Source: Macrosoma leucophasiata
Lineage: Eukaryota > Arthropoda > Insecta > Lepidoptera > Hedylidae
DNA: 64,000 nt
NCBI GenBank assembly: GCA_036365455.1
Contig: JAWQUS010000004.1
Coordinates: 3,727,501 to 3,791,500 of the forward strand
Direction: 5' to 3'
A model generated the notes under the pieces. The model searched no databases and was not told the origin of the DNA. It saw only the letters and a list, made by a program, of their open reading frames with translations. Each line of letters starts with the position of its first letter. Position 1 is the first letter of the stretch. Below are positions 44,221-56,094 of the stretch, piece after piece. The translations under genes and the position numbers were made by a program.

Positions 44221-44527
44221 GCCTCGGTAGCCTAGTGGTAGCAGGCCACTACTACTACGCTGAGGTCCTGGGTTCGATTCACGGGTAGGGGGTTGTCAGA
44301 GATAATGGTGTAAAGTCCTTTATCTCTGGTTCTAATGGGATTCTTCCACTTTCTGGAAATTTCCCGGTACCTCGAAGTTTGGTAATGTGCCCGGAGATGT
44401 CAACAGGCTCGCCACCTGTTACATGGGCCAAAACGTAACCGGCGAATCGTGGGTGTTTGCTTGTATGCTTGAATGCATGCATTTACCTATGCCTACCCCT
44501 TCGGGGATTACAGGCGTGAAGTTACGT
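44221..44527 (+). mobile_element. tRNA-derived SINE family 2, best copy
   Basis: GCCTCGGTAGCCTAGTGGTA (A box) and GGTTCGATTC (B box) form a tRNA-like head. The ~230-bp body contains GTTGTCAGAGATAATGGTGT, CTTTCTGGAAATTTCCCGG, CACCTGTTACATGGGCC and GGGGATTACAGGCGTGAAG. No long A tail. At least six relatives are in the window. Confidence 0.8.
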
Positions 44528-44637
44528 TAGAATAAGTATGTAGGTAGTAGCGACAATCTGCCCGAACTATGTTACTGAAACTCTACCAATGTAATGTATG
44601 GACGATTGTTACTCGACAGTGTTTTTCTAGCAATTGC

Positions 44638-44924
44638 ACTGATGGTAGAGCTCCAGTGAAGGAGCTCGCGGGCGTAGGCACCACCGCATTACCTAATATA
44701 CTTGCCGCTAAACGGTAGTGTTCAGCACTATCGTGTTCCGGTCAGGTGGTAATGTTCGGCCTTGTAATTTCCGGCACAGAGGCATAACACCTTAGGCCAC
44801 AGAAGTGGCAACGCATCAGCATTGACCTCCAGTCTTTGTGTGGGTGTCTCTAGGCTGCAGTCATCACTTAACATCAATGTGAACTGCATGCTTGCTTGCC
44901 ACATTCATTACATATATTAAAAAG
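44638..44924 (+). mobile_element. family A retroposon, full length
   Basis: CACTGATGGTAGAGCTCCAG to CATTACATATATTAAAA; complete body. Confidence 0.7.
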
Positions 44925-45058
44925 AGCGTTGTCTCACATTGGCCACTTTAAGTAAAAATTCTGATGCGTCGATGATAATAATAGGATCGGAATATCAGGT
45001 AATTGCCTCATTTAGAGGATTCTGAGGAAACAAGTCCGTCCGATCGAAATATAACTAA

Positions 45059-45232
45059 CTAGCGGCCCGCCCCGGCTTCGCCCCTGACACCTATAGCCTT
45101 TCTCGATAAATGGGCTATATAACATTGAAAAAACTTTTCTAATCGGACCAGTAACTCCTGAGACTAGCGCGTTCAAACAAAGAAACAAAAAAACAAACCC
45201 TTCAGCATTATAATACGAGTATTAGTATAGAA
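45059..45232 (-). mobile_element. Helitron-like element (CTAGCGGCCCGCC family)
   Basis: Same end as 10833 (CTAGCGGCCCGCCCCGGCTT); ATTATAATACGAGTATTAG at the other side. 174 bp. Confidence 0.6.
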
Positions 45233-45315
45233 GTATAAATTAGGAGAAGCTTATATTGATACCATCACAGGGAAAATACCACCATCTCTTATGACACACT
45301 TATTTCAATCTTGCA

Positions 45316-45871
45316 GCGCTCATCATGAAATATTGTGCATGAGCCTATGAAAGTAACAATCGGCTAGTTTCGACTTCGTAGAGCGTTATCTCTGTTTCAC
45401 ACTGCCTGCATAAGAAGCAGTCCGGTATTGATCAAAACTTGATCAAATTGGTCGACAAACGTCAGACAGGTAAGGTGCAAAAAAGATAACGCTTTACAGC
45501 AGAGGTTCGCAAACTATTTTTTCTTGTAGATCCCTTTAAATTTTTTTCTGGTTTCGGTGGACCCCCTTGCTAACATTTATATCACTTTCCCATATATCCC
45601 ATTTTTATTTACGCATATACGTAGACCCCATCGAGTCTTCCATAGACCCCAGGGGGTCTATATGGACCACTTTGAGAATCACTGCTCTACAGACTCGAAA
45701 TAAGCCCCGAAGTGTCCGTCCTAAGATCAATGCAATATTTCTTGTTTTGATCATTACCGGACTACGGATGCTTACGTAGGCAGTGTGCAGCAGAGATAAC
45801 GCTCTAGGTACTCAGTCGAAACTAGCCAAATGTCTCTATAGGCTCGATGTGCAATATATCTTTATGAGCAC
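45316..45871. mobile_element. TIR element with ~120-bp arms, carrying a nested MITE
   Basis: Left arm 45316-45438 and right arm 45744-45871 are inverted repeats (GGCTAGTTTCGACT, TAGAGCGTTATCTCTG, CACACTGCCT). Outer ends and duplication not fixed. Confidence 0.7.
45500..45684. mobile_element. hAT-like MITE, CAGAGGTTCGCAAAC / TTTGAGAATCACTG ends
   Basis: 185 bp; CTTTACAG and CTCTACAG flank it (45492-45499, 45685-45692), an 8-bp duplication with one mismatch. Ends match the classic CAGNGGTTCTCAAA hAT consensus. Confidence 0.8.
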
Positions 45872-45947
45872 TTTAAGTTGCTTTGCGAGGATGTAACACA
45901 TATTTTGGTGGAATGTGTCCGAAATGAAAGGTTTAGGGTTGTGAACC
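45866..45947 (+). pseudogene. LINE ORF2 C-terminal scrap
   Basis: Reads CEDVTHILVECVRNERF, the His/Cys knuckle near the end of jockey/I-type polyproteins. It stops at a junction with the next element. Confidence 0.4.
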
Positions 45948-46854
45948 TATGGTATTTTATTGTGGGGTCGAGCGGCTGACATACAATCAATTTTTGTATT
46001 ACAAAAGAGGGCCATTAGAGCGATGTATAACTTACGTAGTCGTGATTCTTTGAAAGAACTATTTAAAGAAATAAATATAATGACAGTCCCTTGCCATTAC
46101 ATCTATGAAAATATACTTTTCGCGAGGAAAAATCTACATCTGTTTGATAAAATCTCCGATAGGCATAGTTATAATACGAGGAATAAGAACAAGTTGTCTC
46201 TGCCAAGTTTTCGACTGACGAAAACTAATACATCTTTCCTAAAATATAGTGTAGAATTTTATAACAAGATCCCAGCCGGGATTGCTGAACTCACCGATGG
46301 TAAATTCAAAGCATTAATTAAACGCACTCTATGTAAAAAGGCTTACTATAAACTCGAGGACTATCTCAAGGATAGAAATGTTTGGCTAAATGCTGATCTA
46401 GCTCCACAAAGGTGTTAAATGTAATAATCAAAGTGTAATGTGATATTATATTGTTAATTTTAAGCTTGTTTAAATTATGGAAAATTGTAAAAATATGCCT
46501 AAGAGATATTTTTAAAAGAGCCGACTGAGTTTTTTCCGGCAAGTTTTTCTCAGATCATATTGGCCTTTGGAACTTTGCCGGTGAATGACAAAGAATGACT
46601 CTTTTTCTTTTCTTTTTACTCTTTGTTATCAGTTTGTAAAGGGGAAAAGAGACATTCTACTGATATACTTTTACATTAGTTTATTACATTTAGTTTTATC
46701 TTAGTGATATTCTTGACTTTACATATATTTTTTATCTTGTTTGACATGTATATCAATTGTTATTCGCTTTAATTTATTTTGTTTGTTTTTGACGTGTCAT
46801 AAGAGGTGCCTGTCACCCTAAATGAATAAATGAGTTTCTGATTCTGATTCTGAA
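45948..46854 (+). pseudogene. 5'-truncated LINE ORF2 C-terminus (CR1/jockey-like)
   Basis: Open from the junction at 45948 (YGILLWGRAADIQSIF) to a stop at 46418. QKRAIRAMYN, SYNTRNKNK and FYNKIPAGI are the usual C-terminal landmarks of this class, downstream of the RT catalytic region, which is absent. A 3' UTR of about 430 bp ends in (TGATTC)n at 46833-46853. No coding decay in the surviving part, so the insertion is fairly recent. Confidence 0.75.
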
Positions 46855-47248
46855 CCTCGGACCTAGATTCGGACAAGTTGGCCATTTGAACACTATTCTT
46901 GCGTCCCCGACGTCGCAGGAGGCCAGAATATTGTTTAAGTTAGCCGATTTAGGTTTCAAATTAAAATTGTATATAATAAATTAGAATTTAGTAAGTGTTT
47001 TTGTTATGTTATCATGTATTTTTCTTGATATACGGGGGTAGTTGTTTATAGTAACACCTAAAATATTTTTTCCGAGTTTTAATATTATTAAAAGTATTTA
47101 TTAAAGCTTAAATTTTACTGCTAAATGCTTAAATACATTAAATAGCTAAAGCTACCCACCAGCACTTAAGATCCTTAACATCTGTTTACTACAACCAAAG
47201 TTCAAGCACTTCACATACATCACCAATGGACACCATATAAGTTCCACT
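46855..47248. other. unassigned; possible LINE leader
   Basis: 46855-46945 resembles a LINE 3' coding remnant (CGTCCCCGACGTCGCAGGAG) without an open frame. Confidence 0.3.
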
Positions 47249-47723
47249 TTGATTGCAATGACAGAACTATTTAATTCCAAGATGGATGAGTTCCAGCGAA
47301 CCTTGGAAAGGGCAGCTCCAGAATCTCCTTCTCTTTCATCTTTTGTTTCGGACTTCAACTTGTTCCGTAACTTCATGATATCTGCTGTCAACACTCTACA
47401 ACAGCAAGTCGAATTCCTGGCCAAATTAGTAGATCGTCAAGAGATGAGGAGTCGTCGGAAGATGGTCCTTTTCCATGGAGTGGCTGAGGGCAAGAGCGAA
47501 AATCCAGTTGACGTATTAGCAAATGTTGGACTAGAGAAGGATGGATCCACGTAATTGCACCGGATGGAACCCGACATAAGATTGAGACCGTGACTGATCT
47601 CGATAACATCGCCGTTTCGACAGTATCGGAGTCTACTCGACGGCCGGGTGTTTCGAAGCCGCAACAGCTGACTTCCGACATCAACTTGGCCGCTCAACGG
47701 CCGAAACGCAAGAAGCCGCAATA
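47249..47723 (+). pseudogene. LINE ORF1 remnant of the 47.2-51.4 kb element
   Basis: 47249-47554 is open with a coiled-coil-like NTLQQQVEFLAKLVDRQEMR and KMVLFHGVAEG. After a frame break, 47630-47723 gives STRRPGVSKPQQLTSDINLA and a basic end (PKRKKPQ, stop). The part between is missing, so ORF1 has an internal deletion. No zinc knuckle remains. Confidence 0.6.
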
Positions 47724-48489
47724 ATGTAATGTTCAAAACATCACTGTATCCAATAATTTTATTAATTTTCATAAACAGTAACGTAGGAAAATGTAATATT
47801 TACTTCTTCTTCTTTATTATAATTAATGGCTACTACCCAAGACTAAGGTAATTCTGCCAGAATCCAATAATTGGAGACGCACAATTAAATACAAACAAAA
47901 AAGAAATAAATGAATGAAATTGATCTGTGGACTAGAAGATTGTCTGGTGAATTATAGTTAGATGATAGTATAGACGAAGTAAAGAGTTATTAATATTCAA
48001 AACAAAAAAAAAATAGTTTAAATTCTAATATTATTTACACGTATACATTTAGCTAATCTATATACAAAAGGTGAAGTTACTACATTAAGCAAAGATTTCA
48101 TATTAGTAGGACGGGGGATGCTACGGGGAAGAAGGGAGTACAAGGAAATTTTATTTATAGTAATATTTACTGATATTTACTTTTATTTAGTTGTCAAGTT
48201 GTCATATGTCATGTCATGTCATTCATACGTCGTTGTCAAATTTGTGCTTATTTTTTTAATTGTTTTACGGCAATGGTATCAAGTCTTTTGCTGTTTATTT
48301 TGTATTTGTGCTTGTTTTTGTAATTTCAATGTTGCCATATCTGTAGTGTTCCTTTTCCTATTCTTCACAGACAGCTGGTGGGTGGACTTAGCAGAATATT
48401 ATTATTTTTGTTTTTGTTTCATAGTGTATATATTTAATTTTTATTTATTTTATTTTTATACCTATATAATTATATTATCATAAAAACTT
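47724..48489. other. long ORF1-ORF2 spacer, probably with insertions
   Basis: 766 bp between the ORFs is far longer than in the element at 15404. 47810-47900 (CTTCTTCTTCTTT, GGAGACGCACAATTAAAT) and the T-rich 48120-48480 look foreign. The open frame at 48118-48483 is a low-complexity T-rich artefact. Confidence 0.4.
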
Positions 48490-51132
48490 ATGTCGGATGA
48501 TAGTAGTGACAATGAATTTTGTTGCCTTTCCTCGGGTTCGATTAGTGACAGCTTTGAAAGTCTTCCATCTCTTCACGACACACTTGACTCTAATTTCTCA
48601 GATCTTCCGAAGAATTTCAATGCTGTTCATATTAATGCACAGAGTATTCCTGCTCATTTTCCAGATATATCAGCATCCTTAATCAACAAAATTATCCATG
48701 CTATTTTGATTTCAGAATTATGGCTTAAGCCATGTCTTCCTTCTATCTCTTACTCACTTCCTGGCTTTCACCTGATTCGTAACGACCGCATCGGTCGTGG
48801 TGGAGGAGGAGTTGCAATTAATCTTCGATCTCATATCCCTTTCTCCATTGTGCGTTTGTCTTCGCAATCAGGTGATAGTGCAGAATATTTATTAATTGAT
48901 GTCCATTTTTCAAATACTAAACTCCTTCTTGGTGTCTTTTACAGCCCGTCTCTCATAATCAATTATTTTTCATCTTTTGATAATATTCTAGAAGATCTTA
49001 CTCCTCTCTATAGTCATTTCATTATAATGGGTGATTTTAATACTTGCCTTTTAAAAAATGACACACGTTGTAATCGTTTGAAATCTATTGTTGATGCAGC
49101 CAATATGCACATTCTTCCTCTCTCTGCTATCCACTTTTTTCCAAATTCTACTCCTTCTTGCCTAGATTTAATTTTAATATCTTCCCCTAATCATGTAGCT
49201 AAACATGGTCAATGCTCTGCTGAGACATTTTCGTACCATGATCTCATCTTCGTGTCCTATAAAATCCGTTCCCCTAAAGCTAGACATAAAATTATCTTGC
49301 AGCGTAACTTTAGTGGCATGGATAACAAGCGGTTATTAGAAGATGTCGCGAAAATCGATTGGTCACTTGTTGACGATGCACGTGATGTCGATGAGAAAGT
49401 CCAATTATTCAACTCTCTTTTAACTCAGCTCTTCGACATACACGCACCGCTACGTCCAGTTCGGGTTAAGCATCTCCCTGCTCCCTGGCTTACTGGGGAG
49501 ATTAAAGCTCTCATGACAAAAAGGAATAATGCCAAACGTAGATACAAACTAAATCCGAGTGACATCAATCGGGAGAGGAATGTGTTTTTAAGAAATCGCT
49601 GCAATAAAGTGTGTAGAGATGCACAACGTCGCCATATTCATAATGCCGTGTCTGATGAAGATCCAGCCAAAGTGTGGAAATTTCTAAAGTCGCTTGGAGT
49701 TGGTAAATCTAGTAATACTTCTGATCCACTTTTTAATGGCATTCATATTGATACTTTAAATCAACATTTTTCTTCGTCTCCTGTTCTGAATGGAACCAAT
49801 AAATTAAACACTCTACAATATTTGTCTTCAATTACTGCTCCTGACTATCCACTATTTTTCTTCGAACAATTCTCCGATCGTGATGTTAAGAAAACCATCC
49901 TATCCATTGACTCGAATGCGGTTGGTAATGATGTAATCAGTCGGAAAATGATAGTTCCCGTGATCGATACTATAACTCCGATAATTTCTTCTATATTAAA
50001 TTTTTCTATTGGTCATAGTATTTTTCCTTCAGCTTGGAAAGACGCTCAAATAATATCTATTCGTAAAAAAACTAATCCTAAATCCTTCAATGACTATCGT
50101 CCTATTTCCATTCCTGTCCAAAGTCCTTGAGCGTCTTGTCCACCAGCAACTTAGCACCTTTCTCTCTAGACACGATTTATTTAATCCACTGCAATCTGGT
50201 TTCCGTCCTGGCCATAGCACGTCTACCGCTTTAGTTAAAATAACAGAAGACATCCGGGATGGTATGGAAAACCGGCAGGTTACCATATTAACTCTTCTTG
50301 ATTTCACCAACGCATTTAATACTGTCGATTTCGATATTATGCTGGCTATACTTCGTTCTCTTAACATATCTCCGACGGTGATTGATTGGTTTCATAGTTA
50401 CCTGTTCGGACGTCGGCAGCGCGTTCGCGTGGACGATGAGTTCTCTACGTGGTGCGATGTTGTTGCTGGCGTCCCACAGGGTGGCGTGTTGTCTCCTTTC
50501 CTCTTCTCCATTTTTATTAATTCCATCAGTAATAATTTAACTTCTCTTTACCACTTATATGCAGACGATTTGCAACTTTATATGCAAACTACTCTCGAGG
50601 AGTTACCTGAAGCCATACGTAAAATGAATATTAATCTTGATATGATATCTGTTTGGGGTAATGCTTATGGTCTTCAGGTTAACCCTGAAAAAAGTCAAGC
50701 CATTATATTAGGCAGCTCTCGTTTGATTCACAAAATTGACTTAGATAAGCTTCCTTCTATTTTCTTTAATGGGACATTAATTAAATTTAGTATGACTGTT
50801 AAAAATCTGGGTGTAATAATGGACAGTTGCATGACATGGGCTCCTCAAATTAATCTAGTGAGTAGGAAGATGTTTGCTGCCGTAGGCTCTGTAAAAAGAT
50901 TGCGTAATTTCTGCGCGTTTGGAGCGTTTTCACTATCTTAGTCTCTCTAACTCCCACTTTCTTCGTTCTTCCAACAATTTAAGCCTTATGACTCCTTCTC
51001 ACACTTCCTCCTTCTATTCTAACTCTTTTACTAATCAAGCTGTACGTCTGTAGAATTTGTTACCGTTATCTATTTCGTCAGGTGCAAACTCTAGAATCCT
51101 TCAAAAGACATGTTTATGAATACTATCTCTCC
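48490..51132 (+). pseudogene. LINE ORF2 (EEP endonuclease + reverse transcriptase), broken
   Basis: 48490-50130 encodes the endonuclease: HINAQSI, ISELWLK (Glu), IIMGDFNT (Asp-x-Asn) and YHDLIFV at the Asp-His position (Tyr replacing the usual Ser). KKTNPKSFNDYRPIS begins the RT domain, then a small deletion shifts the frame near 50105. 50110-50941 continues with SKVLERLVHQQL, LTLLDFTNAFNTVD, GVPQGGVLSPFLFS and catalytic YADD at 50558-50569. A further internal deletion near 50940 removes most of the C-terminal region; only LWNLLPLS-like and ESFKRHVYEYY-like codons survive at 51045-51130. Jockey/I-group by appearance. Confidence 0.8.
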
Positions 51133-51431
51133 TATTATAATCAATAGTTATTATCTTCCATTTCGTTAATTCATATGTACTCACACTTCATCTTCTATCT
51201 CTTTATATAGGTTTATGTATGTATGTATTTATATTTATATATATATATTTATTTACGTGTATTTATGTCGTACACCCCTATCCGAACTCTCATAAAAATT
51301 GTCCTCCACCTGGTTGTCTGGAAGAGATTGCTACTAGCAATGAGACCGCCAATTGTGCATATTTTTAAATTATTTTTTGTTACATTCTTTAAGATTTTTG
51401 GTGTACAATAAAGAATATTATTATTATTATT

Positions 51432-53238
51432 CCACTTATTTATTTTTATAACTTATTAAATATTTTTTTACATATATAAGTATAAAAATAAACAAATATA
51501 TATAAAAAATTAAAAAATAGTGTGCCGCCGATAGCGGGAGCAGGGTCCAAGCTGCCGATGGTTAGGGACACAGAGACAGGAACCTCCTCACTATGCGTGC
51601 CGTGCCGAGGAGTACTGCTTTCTGTATCAAACCCTTGATCCATCCACCTAGCGAGAGCCTCTTGAGATGTTGGTCGAGGCTCTTCGCTATCAGCCCGTTC
51701 ACCGATACGACTATCGGCACAATGATGGCCGAATCCACATCCCACATGGCGACAACCTCGTGAGCCAGATCAAGACATTTAATTTCCTTGTCTTTTTCGG
51801 CCTTCACGATATTCTCATCATGCGGGACGGTGATGTCAATCATCATTACGCGGCGCTCCGAGCGATCTATAACCACTATATCAGGCTAATTGGCAACAAT
51901 AGTCCTGTCAGTGATGATAGATCGGTCCCAATACATCGTGACATGGTCATTTTCTAGAACTGGGTCGGGCACATACCTGTAGTACGGCACCTCCGCGGCT
52001 ACAAGACCGTATTTCAAGGCAAGTTGCTGATGGATTATCCTGGCTACTTGGTTGTGTCTGTGCTAGTATTCGCCGTTGGCAAGACTCGAACAGCCGGAAA
52101 CAATATGCCTGATTGATACACCCGGTCGATGGCATGCCCAACATATGTCGACCGTTCCATCCTTTAGGATAAACTTCCGGTAGTTGTTGGTCATTACCAC
52201 TTCGTCCATAATTGCACAAACAAAACCTTCGGTTTCCCCAAAGAGGTGACCGAATCGTAGCCAGGCCACAGAAGCTAAAAAATCTACATCGGGCCCATGG
52301 AGGGCCCGGTAAAAACGGCCGTGTAGCTCCTTGCCTTGCCATACAATCCTGCGGTCGCTAGTCGTGAGCACCTCAGGTTTGCGCCAGTTCTTTTTAGCCA
52401 AAGAGAGAGGGGTGAGTCCGCTGTCGACCGCCACCACATCCCGATGCATCTCCCCGTCGGCGGTCAGGAAGTATTCTCGGAGATTACACACCTCACGGTT
52501 GTGTAGGGTCTTAGCGCTTAGAACGCCACGACCCCCACATCTCCGTGGGATGTATAATCTCATGATCGAAGACCGTGGGTGATGCATGCGGTGCGCTGTC
52601 AGTAAAGAGCGGACTCGCCTGTCAAGGGCATCCAGGTCGGTCTGAGTCCACTTGAGTATGCCGAAGGAGTACAGCAAGACCGGCATGACCCAACCGTTGA
52701 AGGCGCGCACCTTATTACCGCCCGACAAAAGACTTTTCAGTACTTTTGTCAGGCGACCAAAGAAACGTTCCTTCAACGATTGCCTCATCTCGACCTCGCG
52801 TATACCTAAGGCCTCCGCCATACCCAAGTACTTATAGCTTTCGGTTGCAGAGAGGTTTCGGGACGGGATGGAACCCGGGAGATTCATTCCCTCGGATTCC
52901 ATTATCTGCCCCTGTTGTACATGCATAACAGCGCATTTTTCGATTCCGAATTCCATCCTGATAGAGTTACTGAAGTTTTCAGTTACCTTCAGTAGCTCAG
53001 ACAGATTGGAATTACTGGAACCGAACAATTTCAGGTCATCCATGTAAAGCAGGTGAGATATCGTCCGACCACCTCTTCGCAACCGATAGCCAAGCCCCGA
53101 AGCCTCTAGTAGCATACTGAGAGGATTCAAGGTCAGGCAAAACCATAAGGGGCTCAGACTATCGCCCTGGAAAATACCCCTGGCAATTCTCACAGGTTCG
53201 CCAACCGCCAGGGGCTGCCGAGATCCTGGATAGCGAAT
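51432..53238 (-). pseudogene. R4/Dong-like non-LTR retrotransposon, 5'-truncated
   Basis: One long minus-strand frame runs from 53238 to a stop at 51562. It starts inside the RT domain (ARGIFQGDSLSPLWF), with catalytic YMDD at 53035-53046, thumb-region SYKYLGMAEALG, a C-x2-C-x6-H-x4-C zinc motif (CWACHRPGVSIRHIVSGC), and a restriction-like endonuclease core (PDIVVIDRSERRVMMIDIT). Two in-frame TAG stops interrupt it (52063-52065 and 51886-51888). Such elements carry one ORF and cut their target with the C-terminal endonuclease. The 3' UTR is 51432-51561. It sits inside a TTA/ATT repeat, the known target type of Dong. Confidence 0.85.
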
Positions 53239-53256
53239 ATTATTATTATTATTATC

Positions 53257-53810
53257 TTTTTTTTTGTGTAAAAAATAAATAAACAATAAATGCCATGAAC
53301 ACCTTCAGTCCAACGTACCCAATTTTATCATTCATCACCAATCAAAATAGCCAATTACCGTTCTCAATTTACGTTATTATCATATAACTAATAGGAAATA
53401 ATCACACTGTAATTCCATTAGACAGAATTCGATTGTGAAGGCTCATCAGATATTAGGGTTGACAATTTTCGAATTGGAAACCGTAATATATTCACCCCTC
53501 GTTGTGGTATGGATAGTAAATAAACGTATATGGATGGTCTTCTTAAAAATCTGCTTATTGATTTCCGAAAAACAGGGCTCGAAGTAAGTTTGAAAAAATC
53601 AGTTAGGTAGTTTCAAATATTAACATATTTACCTAAGTAAGAGACCACGCCAACATTAAAACATGTTGAAAATTCCGCTAGAACTGCTAGATATAGAACC
53701 ACTTATATTAAGTATTTATACTGTTAGTTTTTCAAAACCGTATTTCTTATTCTTGTTTAAAAATGCTTCAATCCTAGAATTTCAGTGTAAATAGTATTAA
53801 ATTTTCTATT
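53257..53810. other. no recognised feature
   Basis: Unassigned; AT-rich. Confidence 0.4.
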
Positions 53811-54096
53811 TTTTTTTTTTATGTAATGGACGTGGCAAAGAAGCATACAGTTCACATTGATGTTAAGTTATGACTGTAGCCTATAGACACCCACATGAAG
53901 ACCAAGGTCAAAATGCAGATGCGTTACCACTCCTGAGGCCTAAGGTGTTATGCCTCTGTGCTGGAAATTACAGGGCCGTACATTACCACCTGACCGGAAC
54001 ACGATAGTGCTGAACACTACCATTTAGCGGCAAGTATATTAGGTAATGCGGTGGTGCCTACGCGCGCAAGCTCCGTCATTGGAGCTCTACCACCAG
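53811..54096 (-). mobile_element. family A retroposon, full length
   Basis: T run, GTGGCAAAGAAGCATACAGT, complete body, and CTCTACCACCAGTAAA at the far end. Confidence 0.7.
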
Positions 54097-54840
54097 TAAA
54101 ACTATTACTATCAATGATTATTTCTTCAAAGAAAATATTTTCTTTTCCGCTTATACAACAAATTCCATGGGGACTCTTCCGTCAATGCCCCTCTTTATTT
54201 TACACTAGTACATATGGCAATGTTTGCCAACGACAGATTTCGGATAAATGCCTTACCTCAAATTTCTGAAGGGGATTAGAAAAAAGATACCTATTTGGGG
54301 TCGATTGATTCGTAATCTAACCCCGCTAAAGTGGTTCGGTTCTTATTTCTAATTTGATTATCGTTTAAATTTGGGGTTCGCAGCTAGCGAGTTTTTTGCT
54401 GATAACAATTAATACTAACTCACAATTAGAATGGTTTAATAAGAAATTTGCGCAATATTATGAAGATCTGATTTAATAGACGCAAGAGTGAGTAAAATGA
54501 AATGAGCTATTTATTAACTCCTGTATACACCAATAAGGAATATTTGTTTAGCTATCGCTTAACAACATAAATTAGTGCTTATATTTTCCCGGAGGGTAGG
54601 TAGTCGTATGTAAAAGATACTTCCACAATTAACCAGGCAAGGTTTATATGAAAGCAAGTCCACCTATCATTGAAGAAAAATACTACTCAGCTAGCAAGGA
54701 AAAAAAGTTTCGTACAAAAAAAACACTACTTTGGGGATCCGAAGTCAAAACTGAGGCTCAGCAGGTGCAGATTACTACCATCGAGCTCCATTAAAATACC
54801 AATATCCAAACGTAAATTTAGAGAACCGTTTTTTAATGGA
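54097..54840. other. no recognised feature
   Basis: Unassigned AT-rich sequence. Confidence 0.4.
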
Positions 54841-54842
54841 CT

Positions 54843-54935
54843 TACATAAGCGCCTTTCCTCGAGACGTCACTAGTCTACTTTCACCAGGCAATCGCCAAG
54901 TGCAAAGGGCTCTGGAAATCGGACATAAAACAAAA
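54843..54935 (-). repeat. diverged copy of the 105-bp polyA SINE-like repeat
   Basis: CGAGACGTCACTAGTCTACT and CAGGCAATCGCCAAGTGC match the reverse of 36800-36880. Confidence 0.6.
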
Positions 54936-55920
54936 TAAATAGAACAAGATAAATAGCTGCTTACATTAATACTCTGTATTCCCAATGTTACATCATCCAG
55001 TTTTGTTTCAAAGAACCTTAATTTAATATACTAGACTTCGCCAAAGCAAGAGACATTAATCGTCCAAGATTGCCTTGCAAAATAATATTCAGTCAACTAG
55101 TCGAAAGGGGTGAATACATTGCTGTCATCCCATCCCGACCAGCAACGCGTGAACAATCCTGTAATTAATACGCTGAATTATATTTATGGAAACTCTGACA
55201 TTTGAAAGGGTTGGATCAAAGGGTATTTGTCAAGTTTTGAGTCCGTTTATGTTTAATTATTACGTGAATATTGTAATGTATCGCGATTAATGCAAGATAA
55301 GAAAAGAATAGAAAATTAAAATTACTTATATTTTGGAAGGGGATAAAAGTCTTTGTAAATTTTTGACAAATCCTATTATAAAATAATAAAAACGTTCAAA
55401 GAAAAAATGATAGGGAATGATAATATCAAAGAATTATAAAGAAAACTCTGCAAACATCTTTAATTGCAATTTCATAGTGAGGATTAAGACACTACATACT
55501 ACTACTACTACATTGCCCAATCACTTTTAGGTCAGTTACAAAGTTCAGATTAATATTTTTTTGACATTCGGATTGGATAAAAAGATCCGGACGAATTAAG
55601 AACCTCCTCCTTTTTTCGAAGTCGGTTAAAAATAAATTCAATGACTGGAAGAAAATTATTTTGATTTGTCATTTCAACTACAGATAAAATTCCGAAGAGA
55701 TAACTTAATAGCAATAAGTATACTCGTATATAATAAATAATTATAAGTAACAGTTCACAAAAAAAAACAAAGTGTAACTCTATAATGTTTTACTATTGAG
55801 GAAGAAGATGGATCTGCTAATCTATTCTATACTTATAATAAAACTGTAGAAGTGTAAATTCTGTACATTGAAAATATTGAAAAAATAAATACCAGGGGAT
55901 GTTACTAGATCGATACCGAG
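54936..55920. other. no gene recognised
   Basis: Unassigned; short (TAC)n run at 55498-55512. Confidence 0.4.
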
Positions 55921-55927
55921 CACAAAT

Positions 55928-55946
55928 ATGTGATTAGAAAAATGTT

Positions 55947-55985
<39 letters not shown>

Positions 55986-56094
55986 TTGTTCAAGCATCAC
56001 ACAAAATCTAAAGGTCCGATTACGATGAAACTTGGTATAATTATTAAAGTATAATTATACCAAGTTTCATCGTAATCGGACCTTTAGATTTTGT
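55928..56094. repeat. TGTC microsatellite and 43-bp perfect hairpin
   Basis: (TGTC)n/(TGTT) at 55938-55990. 56001-56043 and 56052-56094 are exact reverse complements with an 8-bp loop (TTAAAGTA). Confidence 0.9.

Larger units (their letters stand above)
47249..51431 (+). mobile_element. decayed LINE with ATT tail
   Basis: Ends GTGTACAATAAAGAATATT then (ATT)n at 51416-51431. That tail resumes at 53239-53256 on the far side of the next element. Confidence 0.65.

Noticed and set aside
45567..45779. 70-codon open frame across the hAT MITE
   Set aside because: It crosses the MITE border and has no protein features.
48118..48483. Open frame coding a hydrophobic 121-residue protein
   Set aside because: The sequence is T-rich low complexity inside the spacer of a decayed LINE; Phe, Tyr, Val and Cys dominate as expected from T-rich codons.
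55938..55990. CRISPR-like array at the TGTC repeat
   Set aside because: The unit is 4-8 bp with no spacers; it is a microsatellite in a eukaryotic genome.
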